The notes beneath the pieces were generated by a model. That model saw only the letters and a list, made by a program, of their open reading frames with translations, was not told where the DNA came from and made no database searches. From Phycisphaerae bacterium (GTDB lineage: Bacteria; Planctomycetota; Phycisphaerae; Phycisphaerales; SM1A02), in the NCBI GenBank assembly GCA_002709295.1, contig PAQL01000002.1:1-64000 (forward strand): a stretch of DNA of 64,000 bases. Reading direction: 5' to 3'. Both the position numbers and the translations under genes were made by a program. Positions 42,931 through 51,134 of the stretch are shown in pieces. How positions within the stretch are numbered: the first letter of the stretch is position 1; the number at the start of each line of letters is the position of its first letter.

Positions 42931-42958
42931 TTGCATCCTCCGGGGAGTCGGGGATAAT
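42931..42958 (+). promoter_or_regulatory. Promoter of rpsT
   Basis: TTGCAT (42931-42936), 16-nt spacer, GATAAT (42953-42958). It leaves about 24 nt of leader with AGGAG (42976-42980) 8 nt before the GTG start. Confidence 0.65.
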
Positions 42959-42988
42959 GACCGATTCCCCCCTTCAGGAGCTGGCCTC

Positions 42989-43261
42989 GTGCCGAACACC
43001 GAATCAGCCAAGAAGCGAGTCCGTCAGAGTGCCAAGCGCCGTGCGCTCAACAACTGGCGGAAGCGTCGAATCAAGACCCAGGTGAAGTCCTTCCTCTCCG
43101 CCGTGCAGGCCAGGGATCTCACGCTGGCCGAGACCGAGTACCGCAAGGTGCAGGGCATCCTCGACCGCATCGCGTGCACCGGGACGATCCACCGGAACAC
43201 CGCTGCTCGTCGAAAGAGCCGTCTCTCCCGCCAGCTGCGTGAACTGAAGTCCGCGGCCTGA
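42989..43261 (+). CDS. rpsT: 30S ribosomal protein S20
   Basis: A 90-residue basic helical protein of the small subunit. Typical S20 pattern: VPNTESAKKRVRQSAKRRALNNWRKR at the start, a central VKSFLSAVQARDL helix, and GTIHRNTAARRKSRLSRQL at the end. The GTG start at 42989 is fixed by AGGAG 8 nt upstream and by family length; S20 genes often use a non-ATG start. Confidence 0.97.
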   Translation: MPNTESAKKRVRQSAKRRALNNWRKRRIKTQVKSFLSAVQARDLTLAETEYRKVQGILDRIACTGTIHRNTAARRKSRLSRQLRELKSAA

Positions 43262-43292
43262 TCCGGACGGCTTGTGTCGATGAACGAGGTGG

Positions 43293-44159
43293 ATGTGTTC
43301 CCTCCCTCGTCACCCCTCCGCTCACGAGCGTGTCGAAGGCCCTGATGCCATCCGCTTCGAGTCGAGCGAACCCGTGAACCAGAGCACCGAGACCCTCGCC
43401 GGAGATGGACATCCGGCGGAGGGTCCGTACTGGGCGCGATCGAGGAGGCCGCTGGCCATCCTCATCTTCCTGCTTCCCTTCGTCCTGTTCTATGAACTGA
43501 GCCTGCTGTTGATCCCGATGAGTTCGGGACGACTCGACATCGTCGCGTATCAAGGCATCGAGAGGATCTTCGGGACGTTGTTCGGGGTCGTGGGTCTGGC
43601 CGATGCGGGCATGGCGATCCCTGCGATCCTGCTCGTGGTCTGCCTTCTCGCCTGGCATGTCATGGCTCGACACCCGTGGCGACTGGACGGTCCCACGGTC
43701 CCGCTGATGTGGTTGGAATCGAGTCTCGTCGCGGTACCCGTCGTGGTGCTCGGTTTCGTGATCTCCCTGACCCCCGCGATGAACACCGTGGGTGAGGAGA
43801 TCGCCGGGATGGCTCCGGAGGCGCATCCCGGGATCCTGAGTCTTCTCTCGATGGCCGTCGGGGCTGGTCTGTACGAGGAACTGATCTTCAGGTGGGTGCT
43901 CATCGCGATGGTCCACACCCTGCTAGCCGATCTTCTGAAGTTCTCCAACCGCACCGCAATCGTGTCCGCGGTCCTGCTGTCGAGTTTCCTGTTCACCTAC
44001 GCCCATCATCCGGGCGACCTCGGGGCGGTGGCGTTCTACTTCCTGGCGGGGCTCTGGTTCTCGGCCCTCTACCTGATCCGGGGTTTCGGTATCGCCGCCG
44101 GGGGCCACATCGCCTACGACCTGGTCTGGGTCACCTGGAACCTCCCTCAGGGAGGTTGA
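43293..44159 (+). CDS. CPBP-family intramembrane metalloprotease
   Basis: A 288-residue membrane protein with about six to eight helices. The CPBP (Abi) motifs are present: paired Glu and Arg in GLYEELIFRWVLIAMVHTLL, His in FLFTYAHHPGD, and the last motif GGHIAYDLVWV. These proteases resemble Rce1 and may process small proteins or confer self-immunity. The start is uncertain: ATG 43293 has GAGG very close; a GTG near 43374 would trim an unstructured N-terminus. It follows rpsT by 31 bp. Confidence 0.85.
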   Translation: MCSLPRHPSAHERVEGPDAIRFESSEPVNQSTETLAGDGHPAEGPYWARSRRPLAILIFLLPFVLFYELSLLLIPMSSGRLDIVAYQGIERIFGTLFGVVGLADAGMAIPAILLVVCLLAWHVMARHPWRLDGPTVPLMWLESSLVAVPVVVLGFVISLTPAMNTVGEEIAGMAPEAHPGILSLLSMAVGAGLYEELIFRWVLIAMVHTLLADLLKFSNRTAIVSAVLLSSFLFTYAHHPGDLGAVAFYFLAGLWFSALYLIRGFGIAAGGHIAYDLVWVTWNLPQGG

Positions 44160-44205
44160 GGGGGCTTCGCAGACCGTCCGATCCCTGCAACCCGCACGAC
44201 CCGTC

Positions 44206-44229
44206 CCGGAGATGGAGCTCCATCTCCGG
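44206..44229. repeat. 24-bp perfect palindrome upstream of the pseudokinase gene
   Basis: The half-site CCGGAGATGGAG is followed directly by its complement CTCCATCTCCGG. It lies 47 bp after the protease stop and 87 bp before the pseudokinase start. A short pyrimidine-rich stretch follows. It could be an operator for a dimeric regulator or a weak terminator. Confidence 0.6.
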
Positions 44230-44277
44230 TTCCGCTTGTCCACGTCGATATTCGATTTGAAGCTTCAGTTCCGGGGC

Positions 44278-44299
44278 ATCCCGACACTGGGGTCGGGAT
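44278..44299 (+). promoter_or_regulatory. Leader hairpin just before the pseudokinase ribosome site
   Basis: ATCCCGAC (44278-44285) pairs with GTCGGGAT (44292-44299) over a 6-nt loop. AGGAG follows at 44305-44309, so the hairpin is well placed to influence translation initiation at the GTG 44316. Confidence 0.45.
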
Positions 44300-44315
44300 C
44301 GAGCAGGAGCGTGAC

Positions 44316-45239
44316 GTGGCAGCAATGCGATCGAGCGTCAGTGGGCCTCGAACTTCGAGGGATCTTCGGGCCGGCGACATCAAGCACGGATTCCGGATCC
44401 TCTCCCGTCTCGGGAACGATCCGGATCGAGGCGTCTTTCTGGCCGCCCACGCCCAACGAGGTGACCTGGTGGTGTTGAAGAACGCCTGCCGGGCGTCGGA
44501 GCCGGATTCGTTCGAGCGGATCCTCCGGGAGCACGACGTGCTGTCCGGCCTGTCCGATCCGACCATTCGCCCGGCGGTGAGGATTCACCGGGTCCGGGAG
44601 GGACTGCGGACGACCGAAGTCACCCTGGTGGCTCGCTTCGTGGACGCGTCGGATCTCTCCGAGTCCAACGAGATCGATGCGGCCGCGGTGCTGACTGCGG
44701 CCGCGGGTGCGTGCGAAGGGCTCGCTCATGCTCATGAAGGCGAGATCGTGCATGGCCGGATGGACGCCGGCCACATCCTGCGTGAACCCGGTGGCGGGAT
44801 CAGGATCATCGGCTTCGGTTCCGCGGTGAAGGCAGGGACGAGGTTCGATGCCGAGGAGGCCGGTGGCGGATTCCTCGCCCCGGAATGCCACCTTGGTGGC
44901 GTGGCGACCGGACGAACCGACATCTTCGGTCTGGCGGCCATGGTCTGGAGTCTTCTGGGCGGTTCGGACCTCGAGTCCGGTTTCGAAGAGGAACTCGACG
45001 GAGAGGGCTGGCTCGTCCGGCATCGTTCATGGAGGAGGCGGATCGAGGAGTCGTCGATGTCGCCCCGGCTGGCGGCCCTCCTGGTTCGCTGCCTGCATCC
45101 GGACCCGCTTCGTCGCCCCGCATCCATCAAGGCGGTCGGAGACGCGTTGCAGCGACTCGTCCCGGAGGTCGCCTGCGATTCCTCGATGCGGATCGGTCAG
45201 TCCCGGGGATCCGGGACGGGGTCGGCACGAGCCGCCTGA
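44316..45239 (+). CDS. Ser/Thr protein kinase-fold pseudokinase
   Basis: A 307-residue kinase-like protein. The VAIK-type Lys is kept (LVVLKN, K55), as are the C-helix Glu region (EHDVL) and an APE-like FLAPEC. The catalytic loop reads VHGRMDAGHIL, lacking the catalytic Asp, Lys and Asn of HRDLKPxN, and the DFG motif is GFG (165-167). It should therefore not transfer phosphate by the normal mechanism. GTG 44316 has AGGAG at 6 nt. It is followed by a related gene that keeps these residues (45436-46290), sharing LRTTE...FVD, so the pair probably arose by duplication and may act together. Confidence 0.82.
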   Translation: MAAMRSSVSGPRTSRDLRAGDIKHGFRILSRLGNDPDRGVFLAAHAQRGDLVVLKNACRASEPDSFERILREHDVLSGLSDPTIRPAVRIHRVREGLRTTEVTLVARFVDASDLSESNEIDAAAVLTAAAGACEGLAHAHEGEIVHGRMDAGHILREPGGGIRIIGFGSAVKAGTRFDAEEAGGGFLAPECHLGGVATGRTDIFGLAAMVWSLLGGSDLESGFEEELDGEGWLVRHRSWRRRIEESSMSPRLAALLVRCLHPDPLRRPASIKAVGDALQRLVPEVACDSSMRIGQSRGSGTGSARAA

Positions 45240-45435
45240 ATCACCCGGGGCCGACCGGGATCGATGCAGGTCCGGAATCGTGATCGAAGCACCTTTCTTC
45301 CCATGAAATCGAGGTGCTGGATGCAACCATCGGCCGGGAAATCCGAACAGTGAGGACTGGCGACCTTCAGGGTGGAGAGCCCGAAGGACCGGGACAGGCA
45401 CTCTTCAACCAGTGGGTCGAGAAGCAGGGGCAGTC

Positions 45436-46290
45436 ATGGTCTATCTCAAGCAGGATCATCCCGACTTCATCCATGGATACCGGGTGCTCGCGCCGCTGGG
45501 CGAGGGTGCCGCCAGCAGGCTCTTCGTGGTTCACGACCCCGAAAGCCGTGAGCTGCTCGCCCTCAAGCATGTCCGGGTCGCGTCCACCGACCAGAGGCGT
45601 TTCCTGGCCCAGGCCGAACGCGAGCACCAGGTCGCCTCCCGGGTGAGATCACGGACCGTCCGTCGTTCCCGTCGACTGGTGCGCTACCGCGAGCTTCTGC
45701 GAACCACCGAGATCGCCCTGGTCATGGACTTCGTGGATGGCAGGCCGCTCGACGTCGCGGGACGGCTTCCACTCTGGGAACTCGTCTCGATCTTCGCGGA
45801 TGCCGCGGCGGGGCTGGCTCATCTGCACGACCTCGGATGGGCCCACGCCGATCTGAAGCCCGGCAACGTCATCCGGACCGGGCCGGGACGGGCCACGCTC
45901 ATCGACCTCGGTCAGTCGTGCCGGCTCGGAGAGGTCAAGTCGAGAATCCAGGGCACCCCCGGTTTCCTCTCCCCGGAGCAGCTCGAGCTCGGCCCGATCG
46001 ATGCCCGCACCGACGCCTTCCTCCTCGGAGCGATGATCTATCGCCAGCTCACCGGACGCTACGCCGCGGGTGGCATCACCAGAACGGTCGAACGACCGCC
46101 GCTTCGCCGCCTCGCCGCTTCTGCTCCGCCGGAGCTCGAGGAGCTGGTGGATCGCTGTCTGGATCCGAATCCCGACCGTCGCCCATCGAACCTCGAGCGG
46201 ATCGCGGACCGGCTCGCCGGCTGCGCCGAGGCCCTGCACGCGTCCGATGGCGACGGTCTGCCCCGGACGGTCCTTGCCGGAACCGGCTGA
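45436..46290 (+). CDS. Ser/Thr protein kinase, short cytoplasmic form
   Basis: A 284-residue kinase domain without membrane or sensor domains. Gly-rich loop LGEGAASRLF (third Gly replaced), Lys in LALKHV (K44), catalytic loop HADLKPGNVI (D139, K141, N144), metal Asp in IDLGQS (D157, DLG for DFG) and GTPGFLSPEQL as activation segment. Residues for activity are present, so it is probably active. ATG 45436 is used; the frame is open to 45412. It lies 196 bp after the pseudokinase; a 7-bp stem AGCACCT/AGGTGCT occurs in between. Confidence 0.87.
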   Translation: MVYLKQDHPDFIHGYRVLAPLGEGAASRLFVVHDPESRELLALKHVRVASTDQRRFLAQAEREHQVASRVRSRTVRRSRRLVRYRELLRTTEIALVMDFVDGRPLDVAGRLPLWELVSIFADAAAGLAHLHDLGWAHADLKPGNVIRTGPGRATLIDLGQSCRLGEVKSRIQGTPGFLSPEQLELGPIDARTDAFLLGAMIYRQLTGRYAAGGITRTVERPPLRRLAASAPPELEELVDRCLDPNPDRRPSNLERIADRLAGCAEALHASDGDGLPRTVLAGTG

Positions 46291-46315
46291 TCGACCGGGC
46301 CCGCCGACGAGTCGA

Positions 46316-46321
46316 TAGGCT
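46316..46321 (+). promoter_or_regulatory. -10-like box next to the kdsC start
   Basis: TAGGCT, 6 nt before the ATG at 46328. TCGACC (46291-46296) is a possible -35 at a long 19-nt spacing. Suggests a leaderless message. Confidence 0.4.
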
Positions 46322-46327
46322 TCGAGC

Positions 46328-46870
46328 ATGTCGACCACCGATCCGACCGACCCTGCGGACATCCGCCTGCTCTGCCTCGACGTCGACGGCGTCCTGACGG
46401 ATGGGTCCATCCTCATCGACGACCGGGGCGTGGAGACCAAGCGGTTCTTCGTCCGCGACGGGACCGCCCTGCGTGCCTGGCAGCGGGCCGGAGGCATCGT
46501 GGCCATCATCACCGGGCGAGGGGGCGAGGCCCTCGAGCGACGCGCCGCGGAGCTCGGCATCGACATCGTTCGAAGCCTGGTCGCCGACAAGGGGCCGGTG
46601 TTCGAGGAGCTTCTCTCCGAGCTCGGCCTCTCGGCCCGGGAGGCGGCGATGGTGGGGGATGACCTGCCGGATCTGCCCGTCCTCGATCGCTGCGGCTACC
46701 CTGTTGCAGTGAACGATGCGGTGCCGGAAGTGAAGTCGATCGCTCGGTTCGCAACCACCTCGCCAGGAGGGCGAGGTGCGGTTCGCGAGGTCGTGGAGCA
46801 TCTTCTTCAGGCCCGTGGCGCCTGGGATGCCGAAGTGGCCTTCCATCGCGAGCCTGACCGACGATCCTGA
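46328..46870 (+). CDS. kdsC: 3-deoxy-D-manno-octulosonate 8-phosphate phosphatase
   Basis: A 180-residue HAD phosphatase that makes free Kdo for the LPS inner core. The nucleophile motif LCLDVDGVLTDGSI, IITGRGGEALERRAAELG, Lys in VADKGP and the metal motif MVGDDLPDLPVL are all KdsC-type, and no cap domain is present. It sits 39 bp before the giant LptC/LptA-like gene, matching the kdsC-lptC-lptA order of many Gram-negatives. Confidence 0.93.
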   Translation: MSTTDPTDPADIRLLCLDVDGVLTDGSILIDDRGVETKRFFVRDGTALRAWQRAGGIVAIITGRGGEALERRAAELGIDIVRSLVADKGPVFEELLSELGLSAREAAMVGDDLPDLPVLDRCGYPVAVNDAVPEVKSIARFATTSPGGRGAVREVVEHLLQARGAWDAEVAFHREPDRRS

Positions 46871-46909
46871 CCCGGGTCGTGATTTCCGGATTCGAACGCA
46901 GGAGGCGTC

Positions 46910-49900
46910 ATGGCGGATCTCAGGAACGATCTCAGGATCAGAATGTCGGGAGCGATGTTCAGACCCGGGCGACGCGGTGCGGTGGATCGTCGGCCTCTGT
47001 ACACGATCGCCGGAGGTGTCGCACTGGCCTCGCTGCTGCTGCTGGCCATCTGGCAGCTGGGCGGCGAGGACACAGGCGACACGCGGCGTGAACGGACCGT
47101 CGATCTGGAACGCATCGTGATTCCGACCGTCCCGACCCGGGATGAACTCGCGGACCCCGCCACTTCGATCGATCGAGACGCGCTCGCCGGACTACGCGAG
47201 GGCGCGTCCGTGCAGGTCGCCGACGAGAACGGGCGACTTGCCCAGGAGTACGGCGCGGCTCGCATCGATCCGCTTCCCGATTCATGGGTCGAGATGGACC
47301 GGCCCTGGGCGAGGATTCACGGTTCCGGCGGGCGACTGGTGGAGATGCAGGCCGTCGAGGGGACGATGCGGGTGCCCGATCAGGCCCTCGAATCCGGCCG
47401 GCTCGATGGCGATGTCCGCATCCGGCTCTTCGAGTCGGGGCAGGACCCGGCCACCAGTGCGCCATCGGTCGTCATCACCGCGGATGATGCCGAATACGAC
47501 TCCGGGATCGGCGAGATCCGCAGCCGCCGACGCGTCCGGGTGGCCACCGCCGATGCGGTCTTCGTCGGGGAGGATCTTCGGATCGTCCTTGGTGACGAGG
47601 GGGCGAGGATCGAGCGACTGACCGTCGAGCGGGCGTTGGAGCCGATCCGCATCCAGCCGGGTGGGCAGATCGATTCCGGTCGTGCCGATGCCGTCGTTCG
47701 CGGGTCGAGCACCCCGGATCCGCTCGCTGCCGCCGGGATCTCCGATCGGGTGATGGCGTCCGGTGACACCCCGGAGACGTCCTCCCGGGGCACTGTCCCG
47801 TCCGGGATCGGACGGTCGGCGCCGACCGACGAGGATGATCCCGTCTATCGCGAGGCCGTCTACCGGCTGGTGCTCGAGGACGATGTCGTGATCGAGCGGC
47901 GGACCCTCGATGCCGACGGGCGAGTTCAGCGAAGCATGGTTCGTGGCGATCGACTTCTGGCCTTCTTCCAGCTCGGTGATCAGGGCGAGGATGTCGATCT
48001 GCTCTCGTCCGGAGCCGATCGGATCATGCCGCCGATCTCCGTGCACTCGCCCACCACGATGGTCGCGGCCGGAATCCTGACCGCGACTCACCTCGATCGG
48101 TCGGTCGAGGAGGATGTGGTGCTGGTCCGCTACTCGGGACGGCTGGTGATGACGCCGGATCCGACGGCCGCGGACCGACTTCGTTCCTCCGACGACTCCG
48201 TCATGATCGTCGAGGGATTCGAGGGACGCGGGATCGAGATCGAGGACGAGGCCAATGATGCCGCGGGGCAGGCGAAGTTCCTCGAGTATCGAACCCGGGA
48301 CGATCGAGTCGAACTGGTCGGTGACGAGGCCCACCCGCTGCACCTCGGCAGTCCTCGATTCACCCTCGATGGTGGTCGGTTCTGGTTCGAGCGGACCACC
48401 GGGCAGGGAGGGCTCATCGGCCCCGGTCGGATGATGCTGGAGCAGGACGCCTCCGAATCGCTGCGAGCGGCGGTCGATGGCGGGGTGCTCGGGGTCGATC
48501 TGATGATCGATCGCATGCTGGCCGATGCCTCCTCCGAGGCGAGTGCCGCACTGGTCTCCGCCACGCTCACCGCGCTGGGGACCCCGATCCAGGACGACCC
48601 CGCCGATGCGCCGCCTCGTCTGGAGATCGTCTGGGAGGGAGGTGTCGACCTCGACTTCGTGGAAGGGACCGATGCCCGTCTCCAGCAGGCGAGGTTCAAC
48701 GGCGACGTGAAGGTGGTCGGGGACGAGTTCAAGCTGGGGTCCGATTCACTGGTCGTCGACTTCGATCCCACCGGTGAGGCCGACGCGATCGATCGGATCC
48801 TCGCCCTCGGTGGAGCCCGGGTGGACCGGGTCGGAGAGAACGGGTCCCTCGAGGCCTCGCAGATCGATCTCGGTCTGGTCCGCACCGACGACGGTCGGAC
48901 GATCCCGAGCGAGATGATCGCCAGGGGAGAGGTCTCGGCGAAGGATCCGTCCCAGACGCTCTGGACCGAGCGACTGGTCGTGACCTTCCGCGAATCCGAT
49001 GGCAGCACCGATCGTGCGGAACGCGGTCTGGCCGGCGGTCTCGCAGGAGACGTCGCCGGACAGCCGGAGATGGGCGATGTGGAGATTCATCGCCTCAGCG
49101 CGACCGATGCGGTGCAGATCCGTCTCGATGAAGGGGCAAGGGTCTTCGCCGATCAGCTCAAGGGCGATGCCGCGGCCGGTCTGCTCGAGTTGTCGGGAGA
49201 GGACGTCATGGTGCTTCGTGGCAACGTGATCGCGGACCGCATGCGGGAGGTTCGACTCAACGACACCGCCAGGACCGTCCGGAGCCCCGGACCCGGGCGT
49301 TTCCGTTACTACGACGATCCGATCGTGAAACCGTCCGAGGTTCGAATCGAGCGTCCGAACCCCACGACGAGAACCTCGCTGGCCGCGACCTGGCGGGAGG
49401 CGATGGCGTATCGCCAGGCCCCCGACGGAGAGACCGGTCGGCTCGATCTCGAAGGTGATGTCCGGGTTCGAAGCACGCCCGACGCCCGCACCAGTGATCG
49501 CCTCGATGCTCGATCCGTCTCCCTGGATCTTTCCCATGGCGCGGGCGGCGTCCGGGACCGGGAGGAGCGTGGCAAGGCTGATCTGCTGGCCCGCCGGGGC
49601 GACACGAGCCTGGAGCGGATGGTGGCCCGGGGAGATGCGATCCTCGAGAGCCGGACCTGGGAGGATGATCGAAAGCTGGGCGACCCGAGGCTCTTCCGTG
49701 TCACCGGAGACCTCGTCGACTACCGGGTGGAGAGCGGCGAAGCCCTGGTCGAGGGAGCGGGCGGCCTTCTGGTCCACGACCCTCGGCCGTCCGGGGATCG
49801 ACGGATCGACGCGCCGGTAGAGGCCGGGTTCGGGGTGGACGGCACGACTCGCTTCCGTTGGGAACGTCGGATGTCCATGAATCGGGAGATCGACGGTCGC

Positions 49901-50314
49901 TACCTCGTGGTCATGGAGCAGGGCGTCGAGGTCCTTCATGCCGGCCTTGTCGAGCAGGACACCATGACCCTCACCGGGGACCGGCTGGAGGTCACCCTCG
50001 ATCGTCCGGACTCCGATCAGCCGGTGAAGCCGCGTCAGGCGGAGGGCGGGATCGAACTCGGGGGCCCGGCGGACATCGTCCGGGTCCGGGGCATGGGAAG
50101 GGTCTTCGTCCGCACCCCGGAGCATGACGTCGAATGCGAGGAGTTCGACTACAACGTGGACACCGGGATCGCGATGCTCCGGGCGGCGCCCGGTCGCGTG
50201 GTCACGGTGCAGACGAAAGCGGCGACCACGCCCATCCGCGCCGAGCGGGTCCTCTGGGACCTGCGAAGCGGACGTCTCCGGATTCTCGGCGGGGAAGGCG
50301 GCATCAGCCGCTGA
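46910..50314 (+). CDS. Giant LptC/LptA-like LPS-transport protein
   Basis: A 1134-residue protein. One N-terminal helix (about 30-50, YTIAGGVALASLLLLAIWQL) anchors a very long periplasmic beta region. The first part resembles LptC (VEMQAVEGTMRVP, ITADDAEYDSGIGEIRSRRRVRV). Later segments repeat the OstA/LptA pattern of short strands such as DGDVRIRLFES, LDLEGDVRVRSTPDARTSDRLDARSVSLDL, and DVECEEFDYNVDTGIAMLRAAPGRV. Family lengths are about 190 (LptC) and 180 (LptA), so this looks like a fused or expanded beta-jellyroll bridge for carrying LPS. It follows kdsC by 39 bp. lptB lies at 27380. Exact module number needs structure prediction. Confidence 0.82.
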   Translation: MADLRNDLRIRMSGAMFRPGRRGAVDRRPLYTIAGGVALASLLLLAIWQLGGEDTGDTRRERTVDLERIVIPTVPTRDELADPATSIDRDALAGLREGASVQVADENGRLAQEYGAARIDPLPDSWVEMDRPWARIHGSGGRLVEMQAVEGTMRVPDQALESGRLDGDVRIRLFESGQDPATSAPSVVITADDAEYDSGIGEIRSRRRVRVATADAVFVGEDLRIVLGDEGARIERLTVERALEPIRIQPGGQIDSGRADAVVRGSSTPDPLAAAGISDRVMASGDTPETSSRGTVPSGIGRSAPTDEDDPVYREAVYRLVLEDDVVIERRTLDADGRVQRSMVRGDRLLAFFQLGDQGEDVDLLSSGADRIMPPISVHSPTTMVAAGILTATHLDRSVEEDVVLVRYSGRLVMTPDPTAADRLRSSDDSVMIVEGFEGRGIEIEDEANDAAGQAKFLEYRTRDDRVELVGDEAHPLHLGSPRFTLDGGRFWFERTTGQGGLIGPGRMMLEQDASESLRAAVDGGVLGVDLMIDRMLADASSEASAALVSATLTALGTPIQDDPADAPPRLEIVWEGGVDLDFVEGTDARLQQARFNGDVKVVGDEFKLGSDSLVVDFDPTGEADAIDRILALGGARVDRVGENGSLEASQIDLGLVRTDDGRTIPSEMIARGEVSAKDPSQTLWTERLVVTFRESDGSTDRAERGLAGGLAGDVAGQPEMGDVEIHRLSATDAVQIRLDEGARVFADQLKGDAAAGLLELSGEDVMVLRGNVIADRMREVRLNDTARTVRSPGPGRFRYYDDPIVKPSEVRIERPNPTTRTSLAATWREAMAYRQAPDGETGRLDLEGDVRVRSTPDARTSDRLDARSVSLDLSHGAGGVRDREERGKADLLARRGDTSLERMVARGDAILESRTWEDDRKLGDPRLFRVTGDLVDYRVESGEALVEGAGGLLVHDPRPSGDRRIDAPVEAGFGVDGTTRFRWERRMSMNREIDGRYLVVMEQGVEVLHAGLVEQDTMTLTGDRLEVTLDRPDSDQPVKPRQAEGGIELGGPADIVRVRGMGRVFVRTPEHDVECEEFDYNVDTGIAMLRAAPGRVVTVQTKAATTPIRAERVLWDLRSGRLRILGGEGGISR

Positions 50315-50326
50315 GGTCGGTCATCC

Positions 50327-51109
50327 CTAGAGCTCGGTGCGAATCGCCCAGAGATCGGGGAACAACGACTTGAACAGCGTCTCTCGCAGGTAGGTGACCC
50401 CCGGCGATCCTCCGGTTCCCTTCTTGAAGCCGATGGTGCGCTCGACCATCTTGACGTGTCGGTACCGCCATTCCTGGATGCCCTCGTCGAGATCCACCAG
50501 CAGTTCGCAGAGGCTGCGGAGCGCCGGGTCCTCACGATACAAGCGGACCAGTTCATCATGGAACGGCTCGCAGATCACGGTCGGTTCCTCGACCGCGGCG
50601 GACGTGGCCTCGGGGGGGACGGCGACGCCGCGTCCGGCCAGGAATTGGAGGAACGCGGTCCAGAGCGAGGGTTCGGCCAGTCGTCGCTCGAGGGCCCTGC
50701 GCTCCGGGCTGTCGGGTTCGTAGTTCTCGAGGGGACGTGGTCGCTTGTGACCGAGCATGAACTCCCACTCCCGGAACTGGGCGCTCTGGAATCCACTGGA
50801 GTTGGCCAGGAACGACCGGAAGGACAGGAAGGACACCGGGGTCATCGTCTCGAGGACGTCGACCTGGGCGACCATGGTCTTCAGGATGGTCAGCATCCTT
50901 CCCAGGGTCGCTTCGGCGGAGAAGAGGTCGTCCTCTCCAAGCACCTGGATCAGGCGTTCGGTCTCGTGGATCTGCTGGCGGAACCAGAGCTCGTAGACCT
51001 GATGGATGACGATGAATAGAAGCTCGTCGTGCTCCGGCCCCTCGGATCGGGGGGACTGGAGTTCGAGGAGTTCGTTGATGCGGAGATAGTCGGCGTAGGT
51101 GAGGCTCAC
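50327..51109 (-). CDS. kynA: Tryptophan 2,3-dioxygenase
   Basis: Haem enzyme opening the indole ring of tryptophan to N-formylkynurenine. A 260-residue protein with the family blocks YLRINELLELQ, DELLFIVIHQVYELWFRQ, FLANSSGFQSAQFREWEFMLG, the haem-ligand His region WRYRHVKMVERTIG and GTGGSPGVTYLRETL. It is convergent with the LptC/A-like gene (12 bp) and has no kynurenine-pathway neighbours; a shared operon with crtN upstream (25 bp apart) is possible from spacing. Confidence 0.95.
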   Translation of the reverse strand: MSLTYADYLRINELLELQSPRSEGPEHDELLFIVIHQVYELWFRQQIHETERLIQVLGEDDLFSAEATLGRMLTILKTMVAQVDVLETMTPVSFLSFRSFLANSSGFQSAQFREWEFMLGHKRPRPLENYEPDSPERRALERRLAEPSLWTAFLQFLAGRGVAVPPEATSAAVEEPTVICEPFHDELVRLYREDPALRSLCELLVDLDEGIQEWRYRHVKMVERTIGFKKGTGGSPGVTYLRETLFKSLFPDLWAIRTEL

Positions 51110-51134
51110 ACCGCGGATGGTACGGGGTAGCCGA

